DNA of 64,000 nt from Trichuris trichiura (GCA_037903355.1 JBAJFE010000035.1:62001-126000); one strand, 5' to 3'. Shown: positions 23,801 through 41,241, numbered from the stretch's first letter. Program-made: numbers and translations. Notes: generated by a model not told the origin, from the letters alone.

Positions 23801-26800
23801 AAGCGCACCGGCTGGAGAGCACTTGTAAAAAGTCTCGTAAGCTAAAGGTATACTTGCATTAGGCGGACATACAAGTATGCTAGTTTTAGCGCCCATTTCC
23901 GGGATTATGTTCCTTTTGGATATCACTTCTGTTCATATTACTGAACGTAATTTTCCGTTTCACGTGCGTGTACAAAGCTGAATTTTACATGTCAGCTATG
24001 GCAATACTCACTTCGTCCTTCTACTTTCTCTTCTTTCTAAGGTAAGCAAACAGTTTGCCGCCCGGCACATAGGCATACGCCTCTGATCCCTATCCTTATT
24101 TGGAAATTTTGTAGATCAAATCGGCTTGTCGGTCCATTCGTCATTATGTTCTACAAGATGATGGCCGGTGATGTTTTCCGATTTTTACTTATCTACGTCA
24201 TCTTCTTGTTCGGCTTTTCTCAAGGTAGGATCTTTATAACCGGAAAGATCGAACTTATCGCTCGTCATACTGAGATGTAGGCAACAAATTTCCCTACATA
24301 CTAATACGACATCGCTGAAAGGCATGACGATGTCATCAAAACGTCAGACTGCTAAAACTGGGCATCTAACCCAATAAGGCAACGAAGGCTAAAGTAAACG
24401 ACTACTTGAAAAACAAATAATAAAAAGTTAAAGAGCTCCAACGAACTTTACAAGAACTCGTGCCAACAGTCTTAGCAAAAATATTAAAGTATTAATGAGC
24501 CAAACCGCGTCAAATTTAGACTTGCTTCGACAGCTACATCAGTATAAGAAGTAAAATAAAATAAAACACGAAACGAAGATAAAATGAAATTATGACAAGC
24601 CTCGCGATAACATCGTTCTGGGATTATCGCATTTGATTTTGATACACTAGCACACGCCCAGGTCGATGTTGAAGTATGTATGGTAATCCTTATATGGGAC
24701 AGTGCTTTAAGGACGATGCGCCAATCCTTTTCGTATTGGTTTAAGCTGAGTACATGCTAATAGTTTGTTCACTAGATTTACAAGCTCAGGTTGTCGAATT
24801 ACGTTAGATTATACAAAAATATTAAATTTTCGGGATTCGCCTGATCCCGAAAGCTACGTAACTTTTGCAATCGATAAGACAAGCCTAATGTGATTTAACG
24901 TGGTTGACCATGGAAACGTATACATTTGTTACGCGAAATGTACTAAACCATACTTCGTTATGTTTTGATTACCTGCAGGTCTAATTTTTGCTGTAAGAAG
25001 GCTGTTAACCGAGGGCACGCGCTCGTCAAATCGATGACGCTGAGATTTTCCCGCCTCTCTAGTATCTACGTACATATGCTAAAGGCACGTATGCAATGCC
25101 TTTGTAATTCTAGTATACTGCATCCTTTGCCTAAGCTTTGTGCATAATACTTACGCGCAAGGCTACAGTGGCGACATCTACCAGGCAAAACATGCTCTTT
25201 TCTCGCTACGTTGTGGCTATGCTCCCCGCACATTTCGACTTAGGCTTAGCTAAGGGCAAAACATGATAGCCGGCAAGGTTCTACGACCAATGCGCCCAAT
25301 GTTTTTCATATCCATGTCAGTCATCCTGTTGCGCCCTAGCCTACGCGTAAGCCGAAGTATAAGGAAAGTATAGCCAGAAATGGCGCGAAAAAAGAGCATA
25401 CTTTGTCCGGTAGGAGTCGCCACTGTAGGCATGCAGTGGGGTATGTGAAAAGAGACGATTTAATGCTTTGCCGGTTTTTGCTTTGGAATTACAGAGAGCA
25501 CCTGGAAAATGTATACAATATTTAGCATTTCATATTATATATATATATGCAGATAAATAAATAAAGGATAATTATTAAGTATATCCCGAAAGCTCCGTAA
25601 TTTCTCCATGGCATAACCTGATTTGGCTTCGTTACCGTTATAAATATAATGAATAAATTATTAGTGAGCACGCAGCTTTGGCCAAGAAGATAAGAACTGA
25701 CGCATCATTCTATTTAACCTTTCGACAATCCATTAAATGGACATCCCATATAGGGGTTACGTATGAGTACAATAAAACTACCAGTAACCGGTCATCAATG
25801 AAAAAATATTGCATTGCTAACATTGTTTATTTTCCTTGCACAGTAGTCTGTTCAAACTTCTATCAAGGAATGGTAAAATACAGTACCCCGCTGAACGATA
25901 CCTGCTAATCGTGATATCATCCAACTTTTTGCAGAATTGCTCTAAGTTCAACTAAGTTATTATTAGTACAAACAGATGTAATTTATTTACAATTTTCTGA
26001 ACTGCTTTACTACCATTACTTGGGAAAAAGTTGTTCGAAATGATTAAAGTTCAAAAAAATGATATAACCGAGGAACTTAGCTCAATAGCAGGTCATTGGG
26101 CCAACTGATCTTAGCCAATGAAAGGGAAAATACTTTGACATAAGGTTACTTACCTGTTTTGCCGTTGTCAAACGCGAATAGCAAAGCTGCATGGCAGAAA
26201 TGTGTTCTTTACCGTATGAGCTCTGAATCAGTGCTTTTCATTCAGCATTTTTCATAATTTTTCTTGGCTGCCACGGAGGTATGAATTCAACGGCCATATT
26301 GAGCAGTTCATCAGAAAAGCTTCCGCCGCCCGCCAGGTTGGCACATCCTCTCGAAGCGATGGCCAGACTATTTATGGTCAACGTTGGAGAATTTCAAATT
26401 CTTTACAAAGTTTTGGACACGTGCAGACTAGCGACGCTTGGAAAGGTGAAAATGACCAATCGCGCTCGTACGCACAAAGGTTTCGTCTATTTCAGGCTGT
26501 TTTCATTGTTTTCGAATTGCTCGTCTCACTTTTATTGATCAACATGTTCATCGCAACCATGGGCAGAACCTACGAAGCAGTTAACGAAACTCAAATGGAA
26601 TGGAAACGACAAGTAACACACCTTTTGTTAATGCCACTGCTTTTAAGCGGGTTAGAGCTTTCTTAGTGGGCCCAAGTGATTCTCATGCTTGAACAATCGA
26701 TCAATCCGAAACAACGTTTGGCCGCTCTTTTAAAATATTCCAGACCAATGGGAATTGATCGCAAACGTCGAGCTTTCGTCGTCCGAATGAGAATCTTAAA

Positions 26801-26971
26801 ACCGGTATGTCGCCTTGGCATTTCAAAATTTGTTTATAGCCTAAAGCCTGAGTAAAAATTAAGGATGAAAACGACAATACCGCTCAAACGATGTTTACCG
26901 TTACGGCTAACCAGAACATGGAAAAAAAGAAAGACAAGTACAAGAAGAGCTTGGTCAAGGATATTTTCTAA
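20898..26971 (+). CDS. TRPV cation channel, OSM-9/OCR family (complete, 17 exons)
   Basis: Subunit of a plasma- or ciliary-membrane cation channel; nematode members serve smell, touch and osmotic sensing. Exons: 20898-21089, 21145-21331, 21387-21602, 22329-22518, 22742-22895, 22944-23045, 23107-23259, 23313-23395, 23446-23528, 23588-23679, 23729-23836, 23890-24041, 24115-24224, 26246-26445, 26496-26612, 26667-26804, 26864-26971; all phases agree, giving 794 aa. Ankyrin repeats lie at ~120-370, with [37 protein letters not shown] and [10 protein letters not shown]. Six membrane helices follow (S1 from ~429, S3 ~527, S4-S5 [10 protein letters not shown] to GFSQ, S6 [11 protein letters not shown]). 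The pore is [16 protein letters not shown] with NVGEF in the filter position. After S6 come EWKRQWAQ (TRP-box region) and KYSRPMG. The tail is Lys-rich. The start is the first in-frame ATG, with Gly at position 2 and TTTTAG 18 bp upstream. I cannot decide between OSM-9 and OCR. Confidence 0.95.
25163..25428. mobile_element. 266 bp palindromic foldback element in a TRPV intron
   Basis: The ends CTACAGTGGCGAC and GTCGCCACTGTAG are inverted copies, and similarity extends ~57 bp inward (GGCAAAACATGCTCTTTT on the left against AAAAGAGCATACTTTGTCC on the right). The centre carries GACTTAGGCTTAGC and a GGGCAAAACATGATAGCCGG box also seen in the elements at 47949 and 57233. No open frame. It sits in the 2 kb intron between TRPV exons 13 and 14, in which no coding exon is missing. 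A non-autonomous DNA transposon is the simplest reading. Confidence 0.7.
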
Positions 26972-27169
26972 AACTGACGAAGAGTTAGCGGGTGTCAACT
27001 TACCATTGCTGTTGTTTTATTTAGAAAATGACCAAATTTGAAAAAAACTTCTTTTTTACAGCGCCATCTTTCATTGTCTAAAAAAGGTTATGCTTAACTA
27101 GTCGCCTTAAAGCTATCGTTGAAAAAAGCCTGCATCCATTAGGCAATTCGCCTTCCAACTTGGTAAAAA

Positions 27170-27175
27170 TTTATT
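27170..27175 (-). promoter_or_regulatory. Candidate poly(A) signal of the DHX16 gene
   Basis: AATAAA on the minus strand, 24 nt after the DHX16 stop codon (27199-27201). The TRPV gene ends at 26971 on the other strand, so the two 3' ends face each other closely. Confidence 0.5.
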
Positions 27176-27198
27176 TACATTTCATAACATGCACGACA

Positions 27199-31819
<4,621 letters not shown>

Positions 31820-33250
31820 TTTTGGCGGGCAAGATAGCTTCTTTGAACTTACAGGTCTACTGTATTCTAGCTAAGCGGAAATGTAAATGAAAATACTGTA
31901 TATAAGATTCTGGACGATAAAAACAGAAAGTCGTAAATTTACATGGCCTAAAAGCAAGAAATTTCTTAAAAGGGAAGTTTTCCCAAACCTACATTATTTG
32001 AAAACAAAACTGGGATATCGTAATAAATTTCTTCATCATGAAAGCTGCTGGAACATAAACAATTGCGGCTCATGAAGACTCAGCGCAGAAACGCTTCGAA
32101 TACGAAAAAGTAAAGAGCAATAAACGAAATGCAATATCGCCATAGGAGAGTTAAGAAAATATGTAACTGCTGTAAAAGAATTAAAAACAAGGTAATGCTA
32201 TTTTAAAATATGTTAATATGCGATTATGAATCCGGCTGCAACAAAGACTACAGTAAGTGCATCTACAAATGACTGAGGTCAATTTCTTGAAATTTCACTA
32301 GTTAAAACCTTTACTATTGTTAGTCGCCTTCTAAATTGATAATCATGCAAAAGACCACTAGGATGCAAAAGTTAAAAAACAAATTTTAGGCTTAAATCAT
32401 TCCTAAAATGCTCTTATTTTTTTGAGAGGTACTTAGCGATTTACTGTATGGAAATTTACCTTTATTCATACACAAAGAAATGTCTTGATGGCTCGGAATA
32501 AATAAATAAAAAGAGAAAGGCTACATAATGCATAAAGCTTCTATTATTAAAACGTCAGGCTTGCTAGGCATGCTTGTAGCACGGCAATGCGTAAAAGGCA
32601 AGTCTTGAAAGCAGCACGTAAAAGAGTTGGATAAGCACATACCTCCGATGATAAAATTGAGTTTTAAAAAGGCGGCAATCGCTCATTCGAAAGGCCAATT
32701 ATTTTATTCATAGTTAAAGTTTATCAACTATTTTAAAAAGTCAAAATTGGCAATCATTAGCAATAGAGTAATTATTTACCTCTTGTTTTGCGATAATGGT
32801 ACAAATTTGGCAATAAGCTCACGAAATATCGATTCACCAAAATAAAGTACAGTAAGAAGAGTGGTTAAGTACACTATACTCGTCTTCCCCTGCCAATTTT
32901 TGTGATCAATGTCAATTAGCATTTCGAAGCGCTGTTGAATTCGGAAAAAAGTTCAACTTTAATGTGGAAAAAATTGAATTCAGTTTTGCTGACTTATGGC
33001 ACTTCTTTAGGTGAACATAACTACTATCACTCTAGATAAGCAGTTCTAACTTTTTTATACTTCCATATTAAACAATGAAAAGCTTTCAAATAAATGCAAC
33101 GATAGTTTGACACTCGGCAGCTGAAAAGCATTGCAGTCGCCGCGGCTTCACGGAACTTTCTTTCCAAACTTTCGGGTGTTTACTTGCGATTACTTTTGTG
33201 CGCAGAAGTTAAATGCTCGGCAGCAGAACTTCTTTAACGCGCGGTTAGCT
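31820..33250. promoter_or_regulatory. Divergent spacer between DHX16 and PMS2
   Basis: 1.43 kb of AT-rich DNA with no supported gene between two start codons pointing outward. It must hold both promoters. I see no clear TATA box or repeated operator-like motif. Confidence 0.5.
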
Positions 33251-36200
33251 ATGTTAAGGTGTAATTTTAGCTCTTCTGTTCGCGTCAAACCGTGTTAATT
33301 CATTAAAGGAGCGATTTTGACAATGCGGAAGAAGGCGTCGTGAAACCGCTGCAATCCGATGTTATACGAAAGCTGTTATGCGGTCAGGGTGTTATTACTT
33401 TATCTGATGCTTGCAAAGAGTTGCTTGAAAATTCGCTGGATGCTGGAGCAACGAACATAGGTATTCATTTTCTTTGCAAATGGAAAATCTCGAAAACTGC
33501 ATAGAGAAAGCATACTCAATTGTTGTGCTGTCAGTTGTTACATGAGAACATTAATTATCGTTACTTTAACTTTTCCTTTTCAAGTTCGTGCGGTAAAAAA
33601 ATTTGTTGCTGCAATGAAGACCAGACTTAAATGACGGAGGTTGGATTTACGTAAAATATGTACTATCCACCTGCGTAAATTTCTTATTCTTGGAGGTGGC
33701 GCATCGCTTAAGCTTTATTATCATACTCTACCTTTTCAGCTTCTTATTTTTACCAAAAGTAATCTTAGTGTTGTTCCCCGTTTCTGTGCTAATTACCGAG
33801 TTCTATCAATTGCGTATTGTAAAAATTCGATTATCCGAATTAATTTCTGCGCGGGATAGTTCGAACAATGGACCGTTCGGATATCCGATCCATCTTTTCT
33901 GTATCGGTTATATATTAACAACTCTTTCTCTCCTACTTAAACTCAGGACAGATCCGCCTAATGTACAAAGTACGTTTAATAATTATCTTCCCCACCAATA
34001 GGCGCTGTTTTGCTTTAGGTAGCTACGTTGCTACGCATACAGTAAACTAAATGAAATTCAGGTTTCAGTTTTTCGTTTTATTCAATAGTTGAATTTTAGA
34101 AGTCCTTGTTGAAGACTATGGCGCTGATTGCCTTCAAGTTTCGGACAACGGACGAGGGATAGCTGCTGAAGACTTTGATCTGATATGTTAGTTGTCGCCT
34201 TTGATTTTTTGTTGGTGTTTGCAATTTAAGTGTTCCTCAGGCAAATCGAGTTGTACGTCAAAGCTGAGCAGTCTAGAAGACCTGTCCCGTTTGAGCTCAT
34301 TTGGCTTCAGAGGTCAAGCTCTATGTGCCCTATCTTTGCTGAGGTGAAAATCTCAACCTCTTTTCAAAAAATAACGTTCTAAGCCTATAGCAGCCTTACA
34401 ATTACAACTCGAGGTGCTCTCGAACCTGTTGGGCATACCTTGGAGTTTGACCATTCCGGGAATATAACAAAGAAGGTAGCTTGCGCTAGGCAAGTTGGTA
34501 CGACCGTAACATGCAAAAATTGCTTCGAATCATTCCCGGTGCGCCGAAAGCAGTTGCTGCGCAATTTGAAGAAGGAATTCAGCAAGCTAGTCGACTTAAC
34601 ACGTAGTTATGCTTTACTTCCTCATGACGTCAGTTTATCCCTCGTGAATGTTAAAAACGGGTACGTTAATTGCGACATATTCCATTCTATTGCTCATTCG
34701 TCGATTGCATGATTACTTGTTTGCTTTTAGGAAGCGTACGAAGGAATTCAGCGCTAACTGTTGCAACAGCGTAAAGGAAAATGTATGGGAAGTGTTTGGT
34801 TTGCCGTTTTTTCAAACCTTGGTTCAACTAGTGCAAGTGCCGCCAACAGAAGACACCTTAAACGACTGCAAAGTCCAGGACAAGGACTTGTCTTATATCA
34901 ACAAAATCAAGTAGTATAGTCAGTGCTCTCTTATCTTTATATGGTGTTATGCGCTCTGCAGCATCAGCGGGTACGTAAGTTCAGTGCATCAGGGTCGTGC
35001 TTCAAAGGATCGTCAGTTTCTCTTCGTCAACAATCGACCCTGCGAATTAAAATTGGTAAGCAATGCGCAACATACTCTGCGTTTATTCTTGCAAAAAGTT
35101 TCAGATTTCGAATGTCATAAATGAAGTTTATCGTCGCTTCAACGGTATGCAATATCCTGCGTACTTTATTCACATCACCGTACCATCAGGTAATGAAGTA
35201 CGTCACCAAAGCTGTAGTTCCCTCAATTAAAGGTTGCAGGCTTTTGCGATATCAATTGCACCCCTGACAAAAGGACAATTTTGATTGCCAAAGAAAATTT
35301 ACTGGAAGCGATAATAAGGCAGTCGCTGTTGTCCGCTTTTGAACAGACTAGTGTAGTATCTTCATGTTCAAAATCGAACTTGGCCAACAGTGACGTTCAA
35401 TATTCGCAAACCTGTCAGCCTAAGAGGTCGCGTTTGGGTGAACCTGCTGCTCAGCATGATTCACTCGAGGAAAGTAGCACGTCGATATTGGATTACGGCA
35501 AAAGCGATAAACCTACTACGCTCTTTGTCAAAAATAATGCGGGCGAAGCGGAGCAATCGAGCGCACCTTCGAGTTCCCTATATTCGTACGGGTTCAACAA
35601 TAAGCGTAAACCTGAAAGTGTTGCGCAGGTCACTGCTGAAACTTCGCCGCCAATATCCCCTCCCTCTTCTTTGGAATTCGACACGAGCTCATTGAAAAGT
35701 GGATCACCCTGCGACAGTATTGACTTGGGAACGAAACGCCTTAGACCTATGACAACTTCGAATGAATTCCCTATTTCCGAACATGCAGTCGACACTGAGA
35801 CGTTTGAAGCCTCTCCAGCGGTGGAATTGACACCTATGCAACATTCAACGCCGAATCCGGCGGCTCCGTTGGTTAAGAGCGATAAGGTGAACGTGCGCAC
35901 GGCCGATGGAACCCTGCTCAAACGAACAGTGCATACAATCGTAGTCGATTGGGAAAACGTTGAAAGGAAAACAAAGAGCCTTTACGAGGAGAAGAGTAAG
36001 AACGAAGTTGCATATACATCCTTCGAAATTATGTCGTCAGTCTTAAACTTGTCTTTCTAACTTTATTACTCTTAAAAGTCTTACTGTAGGAACGCAGGCT
36101 ACTCATACATGATTATTTGCATTGCATTTCATGCTAAGATTGCTGCTGCATGTACAAGAAATGCAACCGGTTTGTTTCCCTTGAATTATCTCTTTTTAAG

Positions 36201-38362
36201 TTGCAATTAAAATAGAATGCTTTTGGTAAAGGCCTCAGACCATATAATGCTCAAAACATAACGAGAAAAAGCTATTCATTTTCCTTAAAAATTATTTAAA
36301 TATTTATTGTGTCTTCGGTACTAAGAAAAAGCGTCAAGATTTTTTAGTAATGTTAACTTTTGTATTTTTCCTTTTAAAGCACGAATAGCGGGTTCTTGTA
36401 CAGCAGCTGGCTGTTTTCAGAAGAACAATGTGAAAAAAAAATTTTTTATACGCCCTGTTTTATTTACGAAATTCCTTTTCCGAGTTACAGTTTCATTGAG
36501 GTTTGGCCGGTCGTTTTTTTTCAGGTTGTGATATCGAAATTGAGCAATCAGCTTCATCGGAAAGTTCAGCTGGCTCAAGTCAAAATTCCGAAACAACCAA
36601 CGAAGTCTGCCGTATGCTGCGGTGAATGTTTCTTTCGATTTGAATATGGACAATTAACGATTTTCAAGTTAGATTCCTCATAAATTTGTGATAATCCTAA
36701 TAGCAAGAATTGGGAGCGGGTAATACTATCACAAACATAATGTACGATAGTAAAATTTTCAGACGTAGCTCGTTTGCTGAAATGGATATTGTTGGACAGT
36801 TCAATCTTGGTTTTATTATAACCCGATTCGGCGATGACCTGTTCATAATCGATCAGCATGCCAGCGACGAAAGATATAACTACGAAGTGTTGCAGAAAAC
36901 TGCGATTGTTGAAAGTCAGCGCCTTGTTTGGTAATTGCCCACCCCCGCCGCCGCCGCGATGTAGTCTTTAGCGCATTTTTCTGCAGTTCGATTCCATTGG
37001 AAGTTTCCGCATACCATCGCGAAGTAATTATGCAAAATTTGGACCATTTTGTAAAAAACGGATTCGCAATTGATTTTAGCGACGGTATGTAAACGACTTC
37101 TCATTTTTCAAAACTATCTTTTCATTTTAAAGACAGCGATACGTCAATTGTCATTACTGCCGTTCCAACATGCTATGGAACGACGTTTGACAGACAAGGT
37201 AGTCTTCATGGCCATTTGTTTTTCTTTTTGAATAATCCGTCTTCCATTTTTAGACTTCGACGATCTCGTAACAAGATTTGCTAAGGCACCTGTATGGTTT
37301 TATCTTTTTGCTTCCTATTTCAAAGGCAAAATTTTTTTCAGAGCGTCATGCACAGACCCGCGAAGCTGAAGGACATTTTTGCCTCCAAAGCGTGCCGAAA
37401 ATCTGTAATGATAGGCACGGCAATGCGAGGCGATGAAATGAAGCGCGTAAATTTTCTTTACTGCTTACCCTATCGTTATGCGGGACAATCTTTGCCCCAT
37501 TTAAACCTTATATGAAAAATGACTGCTTATCGATTCGAACTGAACCTGTTTTCAATTTTAGATTTTGAAGAATTTGTCCACGACAGACTTTCCATGGGTA
37601 AGATTTGTATTTTCTTCTTTTCCGCAGTATGTTTTGCGAAATGTAGACAAACCCATTCTTTACTGTTAGGATATTGACGAGCATTGAGAGCCCGCACTTA
37701 TTCGTAGGCGAAAGACAGAAAACCTAGTAGTAACAAGTAGGCGCGTTGGTACAGTACGTGATGCGCAGACAGGGAGCGTACGATACAAGCTTCCAGAAAT
37801 AGCATTATTTACTATTATGTGCGACTAAATCCATGTTTTTCGTCTGGATTTGATAAAGCTAAAAAAAATTAAGAAGTTCCATGACTGCCGACTGCTACAA
37901 GCGTCATTGGAAAATAAGAAATGCTCTGTCGCTGAAATTGACTTTAAAACTTTGTCCAAGAAAAAAGCCATGATTGAAATAAGGAATATTAAACGAAGCA
38001 TACAACAGCAGGAAGACGACAGAAGCGGTAAAATTTAAATAAATCCAAATGCTTGTTTACATGTATTGACAGCAGACGCCAACAATGAAAAATAACGCTA
38101 AGCAATCAAGATATTTCAGGGAAAGTCAGAACAAAATGCGTAGTATAATCAATTGCTGCAATGTTTCTCATTTTTTAAAAAATTTAAAATTTTTGACGTT
38201 ACTGCTTAACTTCTGTTATGTATTCTATACCTTTTCGGCAGGTAGACGTCTTTCAATAGAAAGTCAGCTTCCCAAACCGCCTTTATAATAGCCTTTTTTT
38301 AGAATTGCCCACATGGAAGGCCAACTGTGCAGCATTTGGCAAAGCTAGCCCGTCGCTCGTAG
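33251..38362 (+). CDS. PMS2: PMS2, MutL-homologue mismatch-repair endonuclease (complete, 17 exons)
   Basis: Subunit of MutL-alpha with MLH1; nicks the new strand in mismatch repair. Exons: 33251-33258, 33309-33460, 34100-34186, 34241-34343, 34391-34660, 34731-34910, 34962-35055, 35105-35189, 35240-35995, 36525-36621, 36763-36930, 36987-37084, 37133-37198, 37254-37291, 37342-37446, 37562-37597, 38303-38362; phases agree, 800 aa (human 862). The GHKL ATPase has [14 protein letters not shown] (39-52, catalytic Glu43), DNGRG (69-73), TSKL and FGFRGQAL (103-110), where the family has GFRGEAL. A Ser/Pro-rich linker fills exon 9. The C-terminal domain shows GQFNLGFII, the metal-binding [12 protein letters not shown] (641-652), ACRKSV (751-756) and CPHGRP (783-788), so nuclease motifs are intact. 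The start uses an 8-nt first exon (ATGTTAAG), supported by phase and a 50-nt intron. Confidence 0.95.
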
Positions 38363-40079
38363 ATTTGTCGGTCAGCTCTCGTTTTAACGGTTTTATCATT
38401 ATTTTATCTCTACTACATTGTATTGTTTACATTCATTTCATTAATATCACTTCCGAAATGGAAATGCCATGTTTGGGTTTGCTAAACGCCCTCCTGTCTA
38501 GATGTTCAATGAAAATATCCTTTTTTCAAAAGTTTCAAAGTATTAATAATATTACAGCCTACCTGTTCTCTACTGTCGACTAATATTTTATTTTTAAAAT
38601 ATTTTCTGTTGTTTTCACAGTTGCAGTTTTTAAAAAACAAAGCGTAATGGACACCTGCTTGAAAGGTTATATACTGTTACATGGAGACACAACAGCCATA
38701 TTTTATGACTGTTATTTTAAACTAACCGATATTCAGCTGCGGTTTTAAACCAGCAGTTGAACTGGCAAAGACAACTGGCTGTAAATTGCTCTCGTTCGAT
38801 TCTATATATTGTCTGCCGATGAAAATTGAGACCAGAAAAAGGCCTACGGGCATTTATCGTAAGCATTCGGCTTTTATTTTTGATACAGAATAGTAGTCTA
38901 GTTTTTTGCGACTAATTTCAATGCATAGAACAAGTTGTCGAACCATTTGACGACTGAAAGCATAAATACTTGGTCATGCGTGATTTATTTAGGTTTAAGT
39001 CTGCAAATGGCAAAATATGTTTGTTCCCAACAGTATAAAATTATCAAGCTAGAAAATTGTGGCCTGTTGGTGAACAAATGATTTTTTTGCGGTCGACAAA
39101 AATTGAATGATAAGGGTCGAGACGGTTTCATAAAAACGCTACAGATATGTTAAAAAACCATTTGCCTTTACAGGAATAACATAAAATTGCAAAAAAAGGT
39201 GTCTCTTCCTCTATTTGGCCGCAGATAACACAGAAATCTTAACGATAATCAAGTCTGTTGTACCTTTAAACATACAGTGAGACAAACAATCGATTTGCTA
39301 AGGTGTAAGCGTGAGATAGTTCATTCCTTACGAAAGCGATCGCTTTTCGTAAAGGTGCAGCGCAATTACACCCTATTCGCTGAGGATGAAACACGATCTA
39401 ATCAAAAAACTCAAAAATGAACATTCCGTTTATCGGGTTTGCTCGTTCTTTTCCAAACATTTCAATGTGCCATGTGAGACAAACAAGAAGAACACATACG
39501 CTTATAAGAATGATGCAAGATTGTTTCGGCGTTTTAACGAAACGGTAAAGGGTTCATTTGGTCAAGTGTCCGCATGTGCATTGCTGCTTGGGCGCGAAAA
39601 CTGCAGCGGAATCGTCGGTCATTGTTGCAAAGACTAACGCGATGTTAGCAAAGCGATAATCGGTGTTCTTTGCCTTACGGTATGTTTCGAAAAAAGCATA
39701 CCTGATTATTGTTAATATTACAGTGCTATCTGCGGACAAAGACTGGAAGAGACGGGAAAGGAGCTATAACAAGTCAGTAATGACCACTACTAAGCATCCA
39801 GCGTTTGATTTTACCGTTACTGAGCTGCAGTGCGCATTTTCCGGCCGGGAAAGTCTCGTGGTGGAAAAAAACATTAAAGCGCATTTAAAATCAATTTTAA
39901 AAATTTTGATAATTATAACGTTAACCAGAGGCATTGTCAAAAGGATGGTTTTGCTTTTTTTATGCACTCATTGCACTAACAGGTGACAATACGTGCTCCG
40001 AATGGTGTTTGTTACTATGCTAAGCGAGTTGACCTTAACTTCGGATAAAAAAGTTTTTAAGAGCGTTTGTAACTTTTAG
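38363..40079. other. Spacer between PMS2 and the EGF-protein gene
   Basis: AT-rich. Frames at 39386-39637 and 39663-39986 (plus) are open but unsupported. One of these may hold the true first exon of the next gene, since its coding frame stays open back to an acceptor at 40079. Confidence 0.4.
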
Positions 40080-40117
40080 GATGGGCGACTGCTCTTTTTA
40101 GCCTGCTACCGCAAATA

Positions 40118-41241
40118 ATGAACGTACGCGGGCTCACGTGTCCGCATGAACTAACGGAAGCTGGGAAGTATGGATTTATGTATGGCATTCGTAAGGAACA
40201 GCACTCTAGCTGTTTAACCTTAGTTACAAATGTGAAAAACAAGAGGGAATGGTTTGAAGACGACGCCATTACGGCTGGCGTAATGTTATGTAGAAAATAC
40301 TTTCCAAAAGGAGAGCTTAGTCTTGATTGGGATGGCCCGCTGAAAGACAGCGCAACTGAAATCGTGAGAGAAAATGGTGAAATAAATCTTCTGATTGGAG
40401 GAATAATACGCAAGAAAGACAAAGATGGAAAACTGGTGTTTTCCAACGAAAAAAAAGAGACGTTTACAGTTGCTGCAGAAAAAGAGTCTGATGTATTAAA
40501 TGCTGCTAGAATTCGTAATATGACATTTCCCTTTTGCCTGAGCGGAAGATACAGTGCAGACAAACAAAAATTCGTATACGACATGGTATTTTTATGCAAT
40601 GATCATAAGCAGTGGAAATGGAACTCCGTTATTTGTATCAATCATGGTTTCCGTTCTTGCGATACTTTAGGGGATGCTACAGGATGCGTCTATAATGACA
40701 CGCGTAGGCGTTGTTGCGCACTTCGTCCTCATAAACGAAAAGATTCCCACCCAATGGAAGACATTCTTTTTCCTTGCCCGAATACGTCAGTTGTAGATTG
40801 CGGTACACCATGCGAAGGCTATGGTAACCGAACATTATCAGAATTGTCTATTCGCGCCCGCACTGCGTCCAGTGCCTGCGGCAGGGTAGAAACACGCGAA
40901 TTGCTCATTCCAAAAAATGAGCTCAGCAGAGATTGTGATACTTCTCTTTGCTGCAATAAGATTTCCAGAGAAACGAGAGGAGAATGCCCATGCAAATCTA
41001 TTAAGCTTTGCAAGAATGGAGGGAAATGCGTTGATGACGATGACGCCGATAAATGGCACTGCGAATGCGTGGAAGGATTCTTTGGCGAGTTCTGCGAAAA
41101 AAGTAACTCTTTCTTTATTTCATCTATTAATATCTTATAATATACTATGCACATTCCACAGCTCTTTATAATGGGCTGGCAGCTTTCCGCTGGACCTTTG
41201 AATATTTTAATTTACATCTCTTCGAACAGAGGTTTGTTTGA
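40118..41241 (+). CDS. Orphan cysteine-rich secreted protein with a C-terminal EGF domain
   Basis: Two exons, 40118-41102 (perhaps from 40080) and 41162-41241, joined in frame over a 59-nt intron, give about 354 residues. The main part is unrecognised: many Cys, a charged region at ~60-130, and N-glycosylation sequons (NMT, NDT, NTS, NRT). One EGF-like domain at roughly residues 290-327 shows CKNGGKC and CECVEGFFGEFC, giving the typical spacing for three disulphides. The short second exon adds an aromatic-rich tail with no clear membrane span. The frame upstream of ATG 40118 stays open to a TTTTAG acceptor at 40079 and encodes a short hydrophobic run, so a signal-peptide exon probably lies upstream. 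Function unknown; an extracellular binding protein is the natural guess. The large first exon is unusual among these intron-rich neighbours. Confidence 0.7.

Noticed and set aside
34440..34712. Separate small genes in the 34.4-35.1 kb region
   Set aside because: These frames are exons of PMS2 extended into introns.
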